DNA of 12,760 nt from JBBRYB01 sp038238115 (GTDB lineage Bacteria; Actinomycetota; Actinomycetes; Propionibacteriales; Nocardioidaceae). Within the stretch, counting starts at the first letter, position 1. Every line of letters begins with the position of its first letter. The notes under the pieces are model-generated. The model had not been told where the DNA came from and searched no databases. It was given only the letters and a program-made list of their open reading frames with translations. A program made the position numbers and the translations under genes. The DNA is taken from assembly GCA_038238115.1 (NCBI GenBank), contig JBBRYB010000073.1:1-12760 (forward strand). The letters are read 5' to 3'. Shown here piece after piece: positions 5,504-12,760 of this stretch.

Positions 5504-5555
5504 TGTTGACGAATTGCGATTGCAGGCCGTCAACATTGCTCTCACTTGTTGACGA
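5504..5555. promoter_or_regulatory. Candidate operator: three TGTTGACG half-sites between divergent genes
   Basis: TGTTGACGA occurs at 5504-5512 and again at 5547-5555. An inverted copy, CGTCAACAT at 5528-5536, makes a perfect 9-bp palindrome with ATGTTGACG at 5503-5511. The sites lie 17-68 bp before the giant gene's GTG and 59-110 bp before the secreted gene's ATG, where a repressor or activator would act. The TTGACG cores could also serve as -35 elements. Autoregulation by the gene's own winged helix is a hypothesis. Confidence 0.45.
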
Positions 5556-5571
5556 CCTCCGAAGGAGTCGC

Positions 5572-8500
5572 GTGCACTACAGGGTGCTGGGTCCGGTAGC
5601 AGCCGAGCGCAACGGCGTTCGCATCCCCCTGGGTGGGCCCCAGCAACGTCGGCTCCTCGGCGTCCTGCTGAGCCGACGCGCACAGGTGGTGCCGGTCAGC
5701 ACCCTGGTCGAGGCGCTGTGGGCGGACGGGAGTGAGCCACGCAGCGCGGACCGCTCGATCCTGACCTACGTGTCGCGTCTCCGCGCGGCCCTCGGCGACG
5801 ACCGGCTGGAGACCTTCCCCACCGGATACCGCCTGGCGGCAGAGTCACTGGACTCCACCGACTTCGAGGGTCGACTGGCCGCGGCCGAGACGTTGCCGCC
5901 CGACCGCGCGGTGACGGCGTATGACGAGGCGCTCGCGCTGTGGGATGGAGAGCCGTACGGCGAGTTCGCGCGCGAGTGGTGGGCGCTCCCGGAGGGTGCC
6001 CGGCTCGCCGAGCTGCGGACGGTGGCGCGTGAGTCCCGGGCGGCGTCGCTGCTCGCGCTGGGAAGGCCGGGCGTCGTCGCTGACCTGGAGCGCCTCGTGG
6101 CGGACGAACCACTCCGGGAGCGGCCGGTCAGCCTGCTCATCCAGGGGCTGAACGCAGCGGGAAGGGCCCCGGAGGCGCTCGCGGCCTTCACCGCCTTCCG
6201 CCGTCGGCTCGTCGAGGAGACCGGGCTCGACCCGAGCCGAGCAGTGACCGACCTAGTCGCCCAGATCGCGGCCGGCGATGTCGCCGCCATGGGTCCGGGA
6301 CAGGCGTTGCGCGGCTACGTGCTGCACGAACAGATCGGTCGAGGCGAGTTCGGTCTGGTCTACCGGGCCACCCAGCCCGCTACGCAGCGACCGGTCGCGG
6401 TCAAGGTCATCCCGCCCGACGTCGCCGGGTCCGCCGACTACATCCACCGGTTCGAGACTGAAGCACGCACGATCGCCCACCTCGAGCATCCGCACGTGCT
6501 CCCGCTCTACGACTTCTGGCGCGAACCCGGCGGCGCCTACCTGATCTTCCGCTACCTGTCCGGCGGCACCGCGCGCGAGAACCTCGTCGCCGGAGGGCCG
6601 TGGTCGCTGCCTCGCGTGTCCCGCTTGGTCGAGGAGGTCGGCGGGGCGCTGCTCGCGGCCCACGCGGCCGGCATCGTGCACCGCGACGTGTGCCTGGCCA
6701 ACATCTTGCTCGACGAGCATGGAGCGAGCTACCTGGCGGACTTCGGGATCGCGCTGGCCGGCGGCGTCGACGATCCTGTCAACGACCTCAGGGCGCTGGC
6801 GGAGTGTGTCCACGAGCTCGTGACGGGCAGCGCCAGGCGCCGGGGATCCCGCACCAGGCCCCGCGACACTGGGCTGACGCCGCTGCCCGGCGGGCCGCCC
6901 GGCCTCGATCGGGTCCTCAGACGCGCCCACGACGGCTCGTACCAATCCGTGGCCGAGTTCATCGTCTCTTGGCGGGCCGCCACCGGCAATCGCGACGGAG
7001 CCTTGAGCGACGTCTCGAGCGACGCGCACCGGACGATCGACTCGGCTCGGCGCAACGAGGCCCTGACCCTGGCCCGGGGCGCGGGCTCCAACCCCTACTG
7101 CGGCTTACGGGCCTTCGACGAGTCGGAGGCGCGTTCGTTTTTCGGCCGCGAGGCAGCGACGACCGACCTGCTGGCGAAGGTCGAACACCTGAGGTTGGTC
7201 ACGATCGTCGGCTCGTCCGGGTCGGGCAAGAGCTCGCTGGCACGCGCAGGGGTCGTCCCCGCACTGCGCGCCCGAGGGACCGTCACCACCGTCATGACCC
7301 CTGGCCCACGACCATCGGCGTCACTCGAGGCGGCGCTGCTGGAGGTGGCCGGCTCTGCCGAGGGCGACCTGCTGGCGACGCTGTCCGTCCAAGGTCTGGT
7401 GCTCGTGGTCGACCAGCTCGAGGAGCTGTGGACGCGGTGTGACGAGGAGGGGCGCACGGCGTTCTTGGGTCGTCTTGGCGCTATGCTGGCGCGCGAGCCC
7501 GGCCCCGGCGGCCTCCACGTCCTGGTCACCGTGCGAGCCGACCTCTTCGACCGTCCGCTGAGCGAGCCGACCCTCTCGGCCCTCATCGGCCCGGGGACCT
7601 ATCCGCTCCCCGCTCTGACCGCCACCGAGCTCGACGACGCCGTGCGGCGCCCCGCACAACGGGCCGGCGTGTTCATCGAGGACGCGGTGGCGACCTCGCT
7701 GGTGGTCGAGACCGCCGGCCGCCCGGGCATCCTCCCGCTGCTGCAGTTCACACTCGCCGAGCTGTTCGATGCACGTGTCGACGGCCGGATCAGCGAAGAG
7801 TCCCTGACCGACCTGGGCTCGTTGACAGGGGCCCTGGGGCGGCGAGCCGAACAGGTCTTCGGGGCGCTGGACCCGGACGCTCGCACGACCGCGAGGGCCC
7901 TGTTCTCCCGGCTGGTCATCCCCGGCGACGGGGAACCCGACACCCGCCGCCGAGTCCGGATCTCCGAGCTGCCCGCGGGTGCACAGCCGGTGGTCGACGC
8001 CTTCGTCGACGCCCGGCTCCTGGTGACCGATCGTGAGCCGACCACGCGCGAGCCCACCGTCGAGCTGGCCCACGAGGCGTTGCTGGAGCGCTGGGACAGG
8101 TTGGTGGCTTGGGTCGACGATGATCGCGACTGGCTGGTGTTGTTGCAGCACCTGAGCAATGCCGCCCGGGCGTGGGAGTCGTCCGGACGAGCCGCTGCGG
8201 ACCTCTACCGCGGGTCCCGCCTCGAGCTCGCGCTGGAGGGCGTCGACTCGGGTGATCGGGGCTTGAGCGCCCTGGAGCACGACTACCTGCGCGCCAGCCG
8301 CGACGAGCGAGACGCGGTGCGACGCGCCGAGGTACGCCGATCGAACCGGATGCGGCGACTGCTCGCCGCGATGACTGCTGCCCTCGTCCTGGCCCTGGTG
8401 GCCGGCGTGGTGGCCCGAACCCAGTGGCGGCAGGCCGATGCGGCCGCGCAGGCCGCAGCGACATCGACTCGGGCAGCACGGGTGGAGGCACTGGTCGGGC

Positions 8501-10578
8501 GGGCGGAACGACTCCGGGTCACCCATCGCGACGAGGCCGCGCTCCTGGCGATCGAGGCGTTCCGCCTCGCCGACACACCTGCGACGCGCTCCGCGCTGCT
8601 CGCCACCTTCACCGCCTCGCAGGGATACCTGGACAGCAGGGTGCTGCCAGGGCCCGCAGACCAGCCCCACACCGGGGTCGTCCTGCCCGATGGCGAGACC
8701 TCATTCGTCACCGACGAGGTCGGCCGATTGAGGCGGTACGACCTGACCACCGGGACCTTCGGTGATGCGCTGTCCCCCATGCGGGACGGGCTGGACCCGA
8801 TCGGGCTCTACTCCGCCAGTGACGACGGCAGATCCCTGGCAGTGATCCAGGCAGTGCCGGAGCACGGCAGCACGACGTACTTCACGGTCTACGACCTGAC
8901 CACTGGCCGGCCCCGATTCGCGCCGGTCGTGCACCGCGGAGGCAACGCCGCGGCGATCGCACTGTCCCCGGACGGAAAGCGCGTGTACACGTCGTACTTC
9001 GACGGAACCGTTCTCGCCCATGACGCCGACACCGGCGCCCGGCTCGGACGGGCCGGACGAGCGCCCGGTGACACGTCCGGCCCCATCGGCGGACTCGCGC
9101 TGGTCGGAGACCGGTTGGCCATCGGTGGCTCCGACTCGGTCCGGGTCCTGGATGCGCGGACGCTCCGGCAGACCGACGACATCCCGGTCCCAGAGGGCAC
9201 GACGCTGACGTTGTTCGTGGCAGACGGCGAGACGGTGGTCGGGAACGGCGACCAGGGCACGATCCGGGTCGACCTGCGCACGGGCGAGCTCCTCTGGCAC
9301 GTCGCGGGACCGGTCTGCCTCGGTGCGCTCGTCGCCGCACCCACCGACAGCTTCTTCTGCGGCGACGCCGCCGGTCTGCTGCACGATCTCGACCTGACGA
9401 CGGGTGTCTCGCGGCGCACTCTCGCGGCCCAGAACGGCACGGTGCAGGCGCTGTGGCTCGCGGCGGGCGGCACCGAGCTGGTGGCGATCTCCAGCGACCG
9501 ACCGGTGGTCTCCCGCTGGCGCATCGATGGTGGCGACGCCATCACCCGGACAGTGCTGCCCGGCTGGTCGCTCATGGCCCTCAACGCCGACGGCACGCAA
9601 GCGGTGGTCGCCCGGACGCCGCCCGAACCCGTCCTGCTCACCGATGCCAGCGACCTGCGCGTCGTCGACCTGTCGACCGGTCAGACACTGCGGAAGCTGC
9701 CCGGGATCGTGCGAGCCGGATGGACCGACGGGGACGTGCTGGTCGGCCTGCGGCTCGACGGGGGTCGCGGCCGCGTCGTCGACCTGACCCTCAGCGGCGC
9801 GGGCACGTCGTACACCTTCCCTGCCGGCCGGCCGGAAGACCCGCCCGAGTACCGGGTCCGACCGCAGGGTGGCTTGCGTCAGCTCGATCCGGGCAAGTCG
9901 GACTACTTCGCGGTCACCTACCTCCCGAAGGGCAACGAGGCGCTGCCGATGCATGGCGCGACGGTGTCGGGCAAGCCGATGACCGCGGCCGACTACACCT
10001 CCACCACGTCCTCCCCTGACGGGACCAGGTTCGTGCAGGGCACGTTCTCCGGGGTCCGCGTCTACGACGCCGCCAGCGGCGACCTGCTGAAGACACTGGA
10101 TCCCAGCCTGGGTGTGGTCGCCTCCATCACCCGAGGCGGACGCCTGGTGACATCGAACCTCGCCGGCGAGATGCGCGTCTTCGAGCTCGACACCCTGGAC
10201 CTCATCCGCACCCTCCCCGGCGGCAGCGGCTACATCCCGCTCGTACTGAGCCCCACCGACGACTCGTTCCTCGTCACAATGGGCGCCAACCGGGAGCTGG
10301 CACTCACCGACCTGGCCAGCGGCCTGCCGATCGGGACGCCGATCCAGCTGGCCGAGACCGAGGTCAAGCAGGCCGGACTGAGCCTGGACGGCACGGTGCT
10401 CGCATACGGCGGCGGCCCCGACGCCCCTATCAAGGTCGTGGACCTCCTGCCCGAGTCGTGGATGGCGGCGGCCTGCAGCTTGGCCGGGCGGAACCTGACT
10501 AAGGAGGAATGGGCAGACACCGTCGGGGATCTCGCCCCCTACCGGGCCACCTGTTATCAATTCACGCCCTCCGGATGA
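5572..10578 (+). CDS. Giant multidomain regulator: BTAD / kinase-like / nSTAND NTPase / TM / beta-propeller (1668 aa)
   Basis: Start: GTG 5572, with GAAGGAG 4 bases upstream; an ATG at 5503 is in frame but lacks a site and would overlap the operator. Domains: an OmpR-type winged helix (1-90; PQQRRLLGVLLSRRAQ) and BTAD (95-235), as in SARP/AfsR regulators. A kinase-like domain (about 246-450) has GRGEFG 256-261, Lys278, HRDVCLAN 370-377 and DFG 390-392. An nSTAND-like P-loop NTPase (about 507-900) has NPY 507, FGRE 524-527, Walker A GSSGSGKS 547-554 and Walker B with Asp614 in VVDQLEEL. A transmembrane helix spans about 930-948. A helical linker and a WD40-like beta-propeller (about 1020-1660) follow, with recurring DLTTG-type turns. 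The topology suggests cytoplasmic DNA-binding and NTPase parts and an extracytoplasmic propeller. The likely role is a membrane-anchored, ligand-sensing transcriptional switch. The frame is intact over 5 kb. The kinase part looks degenerate. Confidence 0.9.
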   Translation: MHYRVLGPVAAERNGVRIPLGGPQQRRLLGVLLSRRAQVVPVSTLVEALWADGSEPRSADRSILTYVSRLRAALGDDRLETFPTGYRLAAESLDSTDFEGRLAAAETLPPDRAVTAYDEALALWDGEPYGEFAREWWALPEGARLAELRTVARESRAASLLALGRPGVVADLERLVADEPLRERPVSLLIQGLNAAGRAPEALAAFTAFRRRLVEETGLDPSRAVTDLVAQIAAGDVAAMGPGQALRGYVLHEQIGRGEFGLVYRATQPATQRPVAVKVIPPDVAGSADYIHRFETEARTIAHLEHPHVLPLYDFWREPGGAYLIFRYLSGGTARENLVAGGPWSLPRVSRLVEEVGGALLAAHAAGIVHRDVCLANILLDEHGASYLADFGIALAGGVDDPVNDLRALAECVHELVTGSARRRGSRTRPRDTGLTPLPGGPPGLDRVLRRAHDGSYQSVAEFIVSWRAATGNRDGALSDVSSDAHRTIDSARRNEALTLARGAGSNPYCGLRAFDESEARSFFGREAATTDLLAKVEHLRLVTIVGSSGSGKSSLARAGVVPALRARGTVTTVMTPGPRPSASLEAALLEVAGSAEGDLLATLSVQGLVLVVDQLEELWTRCDEEGRTAFLGRLGAMLAREPGPGGLHVLVTVRADLFDRPLSEPTLSALIGPGTYPLPALTATELDDAVRRPAQRAGVFIEDAVATSLVVETAGRPGILPLLQFTLAELFDARVDGRISEESLTDLGSLTGALGRRAEQVFGALDPDARTTARALFSRLVIPGDGEPDTRRRVRISELPAGAQPVVDAFVDARLLVTDREPTTREPTVELAHEALLERWDRLVAWVDDDRDWLVLLQHLSNAARAWESSGRAAADLYRGSRLELALEGVDSGDRGLSALEHDYLRASRDERDAVRRAEVRRSNRMRRLLAAMTAALVLALVAGVVARTQWRQADAAAQAAATSTRAARVEALVGRAERLRVTHRDEAALLAIEAFRLADTPATRSALLATFTASQGYLDSRVLPGPADQPHTGVVLPDGETSFVTDEVGRLRRYDLTTGTFGDALSPMRDGLDPIGLYSASDDGRSLAVIQAVPEHGSTTYFTVYDLTTGRPRFAPVVHRGGNAAAIALSPDGKRVYTSYFDGTVLAHDADTGARLGRAGRAPGDTSGPIGGLALVGDRLAIGGSDSVRVLDARTLRQTDDIPVPEGTTLTLFVADGETVVGNGDQGTIRVDLRTGELLWHVAGPVCLGALVAAPTDSFFCGDAAGLLHDLDLTTGVSRRTLAAQNGTVQALWLAAGGTELVAISSDRPVVSRWRIDGGDAITRTVLPGWSLMALNADGTQAVVARTPPEPVLLTDASDLRVVDLSTGQTLRKLPGIVRAGWTDGDVLVGLRLDGGRGRVVDLTLSGAGTSYTFPAGRPEDPPEYRVRPQGGLRQLDPGKSDYFAVTYLPKGNEALPMHGATVSGKPMTAADYTSTTSSPDGTRFVQGTFSGVRVYDAASGDLLKTLDPSLGVVASITRGGRLVTSNLAGEMRVFELDTLDLIRTLPGGSGYIPLVLSPTDDSFLVTMGANRELALTDLASGLPIGTPIQLAETEVKQAGLSLDGTVLAYGGGPDAPIKVVDLLPESWMAAACSLAGRNLTKEEWADTVGDLAPYRATCYQFTPSG

Positions 10579-10638
10579 GCGAGCTCATGGTTCGAGCGTG
10601 CCATCAGGGCGCGAACCCGTTCCGGTGTTCGGCTGCGG

Positions 10639-10767
10639 CACTGCCCTGGTGCGCGTTCGGCATTCCTCGGCGCCACCCCGATGGGCTACCGCATCTACGA
10701 ACGCCTCGGCTTCCGGACCGTAGAGACGTGGACCTTCCATGTGCCGGGCCCGCCCATCAGCGCCTGA
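10639..10767 (+). pseudogene. GNAT-family acetyltransferase, C-terminal remnant
   Basis: GNAT enzymes move an acetyl group from acetyl-CoA to an amine. Only the last part survives: SAFLGATPMGYRIYERLGFR ending in PGPPISA and a TGA at 10765-10767. The G-x-x-x-Y-x-x-L-G-F pattern is the family's typical final helix and strand. Upstream the frame decays into unrelated sequence after the giant gene's stop, with no start or ribosome binding site. The acetyl-CoA loop is absent, so it cannot be functional. It shows that a deletion or insertion took place just downstream of the giant gene. Confidence 0.6.
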
Positions 10768-10895
10768 ATACAGCAACGAGGTCCTGGGCGACTGCGGACT
10801 CCAGGTCGTGCGACGCGAACATCTCGTCACGATCAGGCGTCACCTGATCCTCGGCACGCCCGCGTCAATCTGGGCTACTAGACACTTGGCAGCAG
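10768..10895. other. Short non-coding stretch with a hairpin at 10831-10849
   Basis: GATCAGG (10831-10837) and CCTGATC (10843-10849) form a 7-bp stem with a 5-base loop. It could terminate transcription from the left, although no T-tract follows. No gene is recognisable here. Confidence 0.3.
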
Positions 10896-10920
10896 GATCG
10901 GAGTCTGGCCAGACTCGATC
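10896..10920. repeat. Strong palindrome next to the IS110 left end
   Basis: GAGTCTGGCCAGACTC (10901-10916) is a perfect 16-bp palindrome. With a one-base bulge the pairing extends to GATC on both sides (10896-10920), and GACAC (10881-10885) and GTGTC (10924-10928) lie further out as another matched pair. It could be a terminator, a protein-binding site or a palindromic target chosen by the IS110 element. Confidence 0.6.
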
Positions 10921-10924
10921 TAGG

Positions 10925-11097
10925 TGTCCGGCGGGAGGCTCTCATTTGGGCTGCCCACCCGCTCGCGGGTGGGGCTCTCTTTCGGTCTGCAGCCCGTCGG
11001 GGCGCCGTGACGAGGCGTGGCTCCAAAGGGACTGCCCTGCTCGTAGTAGCACTGCCCACCTCGCCGTCCTAGAAGTGCACGGTAGACGGGAGCACTT
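10925..11097 (+). ncRNA. Possible bridge RNA region of the IS110 element
   Basis: IS110-family elements express a structured bridge RNA from the non-coding end before the transposase gene, which pairs with target and donor DNA. Here about 170 bp without a gene precede the transposase. They contain a strong hairpin (10954-10973) and a second short one (AAGTGC 11073-11078 with GCACTT 11092-11097) that ends at the ATG. Position and length fit; the guide loops were not identified, so the call is tentative. Confidence 0.3.
10954..10973 (+). terminator. GC-rich hairpin in the IS110 leader
   Basis: CCCACCCG and CGGGTGGG make a perfect 8-bp stem with a CTCG loop, followed by GGCTCTCTTTC. It looks like an intrinsic terminator that would shield the element from outside transcription. 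It could equally be a stem of the proposed bridge RNA. Confidence 0.4.
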
Positions 11098-11996
11098 ATG
11101 GAGCAGGTCGTCGTCGGGATTGATCCCCACAAGCTGTCGGCCACGATCGAGGTGGTCGACGTCCACGAGAGGCTGCTGGGGTCGGGTCGGTTCACGACCG
11201 ATCAGGCCGGGTACACCGCGATGCGGGCCTATGCGAAGACCTGGCCGGATCGGGTCTGGGCCGTCGAAGGTAGCAACGGCGCCGACCGGCCGCTGGCGCA
11301 GCGGCTGCTGGAGGCCGGCGAGCATGTGGTCGATGTGCCGGCCAAGCTCGCCGCTAGGGTCCGGCTGTTCGACACCGGCCACAACCGCAAGACCGACGCC
11401 TTAGACGCGCATTCGATCGCGATCGTGGCGGTCCGCACGCAGAGCCTGCGGGTGTTGCAGGTCGACGGTGAGCTGGAGGCCATGCGGATGCTCTGCGACC
11501 GCCGCGAAACGCTCACCCGACGCCGGGTCCAGACCGTGAACCGGCTCCAGGCGCTGCTTGCCGAACTGCTGCCTGGGCAAGCGAAACGCGATATCACCAC
11601 CGCAGGCCAAGGCGATGCTCGCCAGTATCCGCCCGCGGGACATCGCCGGCAAGACCCGGCGCCGCATTGCCGCCGAGGAGCTCGCCGACCTCATCGCGGT
11701 CGAAGCGAAGATCAAAACGGCGACCGCCGAGCTGAAAGCTATGGTTCTCGCGCGCGGCTCGAGGCTGATGGACCTGCACGGTGTTGGGCCCGTGGTGGCC
11801 GCCCGGATCCTGGCCGACGTCGGCGACGTCACCCGGTTCGCCGACCGGAACCGGTTCGCGTCCTGGACTGGGACCGCACCCCCTGGACGCCTCCTCCGGT
11901 GAGCAGAACCGACACCGGCTGTCGCGTGCCGGGAACCGGCGGATGAACCTTATGATCCACATCGCCGCCGTCACCCAGATCCGCCTCGACACCCAA
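11098..11996 (+). pseudogene. IS110-family DEDD transposase with two frameshifts, 3'-truncated
   Basis: IS110 transposases combine a RuvC-like DEDD domain with a C-terminal serine-containing Tnp20 domain and move DNA under bridge-RNA guidance. Frame one (11098 to about 11601) holds VGIDPHK with Asp9, AVEGSNG with Glu57 and KTDALDAHS with Asp100 and Asp103. At about 11601-11605 the frame shifts; a lost CA would explain ITTA followed by QAKAMLASIRPRD. Frame two runs to about 11880 through LHGVGPVVAARILADVGDV. A five-C run (11879-11883), one longer than needed, shifts again. Frame three gives PLDASSGEQNRHRLSRAGNR and MNLMIHIAAVTQIRLDTQ. The C-terminal end is missing. GGGAG lies 5 bases before the ATG. 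The element is inactive unless both shifts are sequencing errors. Confidence 0.85.
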
Positions 11997-12760
11997 CGCC
12001 ACTCCGGGGCTGGGCGGTTCGAGATCGTGCGGATGCGGACCATGACCCTGTCGGAGAAACAGGCCACCAGCCCTGCGGTGTCAGTGGCCGAGCTTCTCGA
12101 CGGTGACTCGCCGGCACCGGCGAAGAGCCCCCTGCAGGTACGTGATTACCTGCATCACATCACCGTGGGCGGGTGGCCGCTGCTGGCCGGCGCCGACGAG
12201 ACCACCGCACGCACCTTTCTCGACGGCTACCTCGACGTCATCGTCGACCGCGACATCGACGAGGTATCCGGAGGCCCGCGCAACCCCCGGCTGGTCCGCC
12301 GGTTCCTGTACGCCTACTCCCAAATGGTTTCCCACCCCGCCAGCCTCAACGCGATCATGCGGCGAGCCCGTGACGAGCACGATGCGGGCAGCGCACCCGC
12401 CGCGCATCCGGGGAGCACTTCGGTGCCGTCCCGGCACACCGCCGAGGCCTACCTCGACGCGCTGCGCCGAATGATGATCATCGACGAGGTCCCCGCCTGG
12501 GACCCCTCAGTGCGGTCGTCCAAGCGCCTGACCATCACCCCCAAGAGACACCTCGGCGACCCATCGCTGGCGGCCGCACTGCTGCAGATGTCCCCCGAAC
12601 GGATGCTCACCGACCTGGAAACCACCGGGTTCCTGTTCGAAAGCCTGGTCGCCCATGACCTGCGCATCTACGCCGAAGCAGCCGGAGCGACCTGTCTGCA
12701 CTACCGCGAGGCCGAAGGCCGGCTCGAGGTCGACTACATCCTGGAGACCCGCGATGGCAA
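11997..12760 (+). pseudogene. DUF4143-type ATPase, N-terminus lost, continues past window edge
   Basis: Proteins of this class have an N-terminal AAA ATPase domain with a Walker motif and a C-terminal DUF4143 domain with a nuclease-like fold; the function is not well established. Here the open frame starts inside the IS110 frame and reads RHSGAGRFEIVRMRTMTLSE (the end of the ATPase domain). It continues with DYLHHITVGGWPLL, GYLDVIVDRDIDEV, RNPRLVRRFLYAYSQMV, IIDEVPAWDPS, TPKRHLGDPSLAAALL, GFLFESLVAHDLRIYAEAAG and EVDYILETRDG, which follow the DUF4143 order closely. The Walker A region is gone, replaced by IS110 sequence, so this is a 5'-truncated gene or chimeric frame. No internal start with a good ribosome binding site was found; ATGs at 11943 and 12033 are in frame. 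No stop occurs before 12760. Confidence 0.8.

Larger units (their letters stand above)
10921..11996 (+). mobile_element. IS110-family insertion sequence, 3' end deleted
   Basis: The element is recognised from its DEDD transposase (11098-11996) and a preceding non-coding leader of about 170 bp. The left limit is uncertain: IS110 elements lack clear terminal repeats, and I place it just after the palindrome. The right end is missing. Similarity to IS110 transposase stops at IRLDTQ (about 11996), and the next codons belong to a DUF4143 gene. No target duplication can be judged. Confidence 0.6.

Noticed and set aside
5503..5571. Upstream ATG at 5503 as start of the giant regulator
   Set aside because: The extra 23 residues are not family-like, there is no ribosome binding site, and the stretch contains the repeated operator. 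GTG 5572 has GAAGGAG in place.
7321..8670. Minus-strand open frame of 449 codons opposite the NTPase domain
   Set aside because: It is a mirror of the Walker-motif NTPase, with low-complexity translation and no ribosome binding site.
8701..10560. Long minus-strand open frame (619 codons) opposite the giant regulator
   Set aside because: It is antisense to a gene with clear domains. Its composition (Gly/Arg/Asp/His/Gln-rich, no domain) is that of a mirror frame in GC-rich DNA.
10739..11404. Plus-strand frame of 221 codons overlapping the IS110 start
   Set aside because: It runs through the non-coding leader and the wrong frame of the transposase; Arg/Ser/Pro-rich translation.

Overview
The window is very GC-rich, with strongly G/C-ending codons, GTG starts and AGGAG-type ribosome binding sites. 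Together with a BTAD/AfsR-like giant regulator, an actinobacterial-type integrase, IS6 and IS110 relatives and a DUF4143 ATPase, this points to a high-GC actinomycete. A Nocardioides-like genome is my guess; the genus cannot be fixed from sequence alone. Almost every mobile or accessory gene here is broken. The window therefore reads as an old, repeatedly hit integration hot spot that surrounds one large intact regulator gene.

Left part (1-2582). A tyrosine integrase pseudogene, with a frameshift and an internal deletion, meets a translationally coupled pair of unknown small genes tail to tail. About 390 bp without a convincing gene follows. Next comes an IS6-family remnant (1786-2346) with a degraded transposase that contains a tiny internal inversion, and then debris from a membrane protein.

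Middle part (2583-4905). A minus-strand operon encodes a flavodoxin-domain protein and an eight-helix membrane protein. Two DosR-like palindromes lie upstream. Beyond them are a solitary IS6-type terminal repeat, a 36-bp 3' fragment of a tRNA (initiator tRNA-Met type) framed by direct and inverted repeats, and what looks like the first codons of an integrase gene. I read this as an attachment-site scar.

Right-centre (4906-10578). A small secreted protein is encoded divergently from a 1668-residue protein. That protein carries, in order, an OmpR-type winged helix plus BTAD domain, a degenerate Ser/Thr-kinase-like domain, an nSTAND-type P-loop NTPase, one transmembrane helix and a large beta-propeller. 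This is effectively an AfsR-like regulator with its own kinase-like module and a membrane-anchored sensor. The shared intergenic region holds three copies of a TGTTGACG half-site. It is the most interesting intact locus here.

Right end (10579-12760). A GNAT acetyltransferase tail, a strong palindrome and an IS110-family element follow. The IS110 element has a long 5' non-coding leader (possible bridge RNA), a transposase with two frameshifts and a missing 3' end. It is fused in frame to the C-terminal part of a DUF4143 ATPase gene that runs off the window. No CRISPR array or rRNA gene was seen, and the only tRNA sequence is the fragment.
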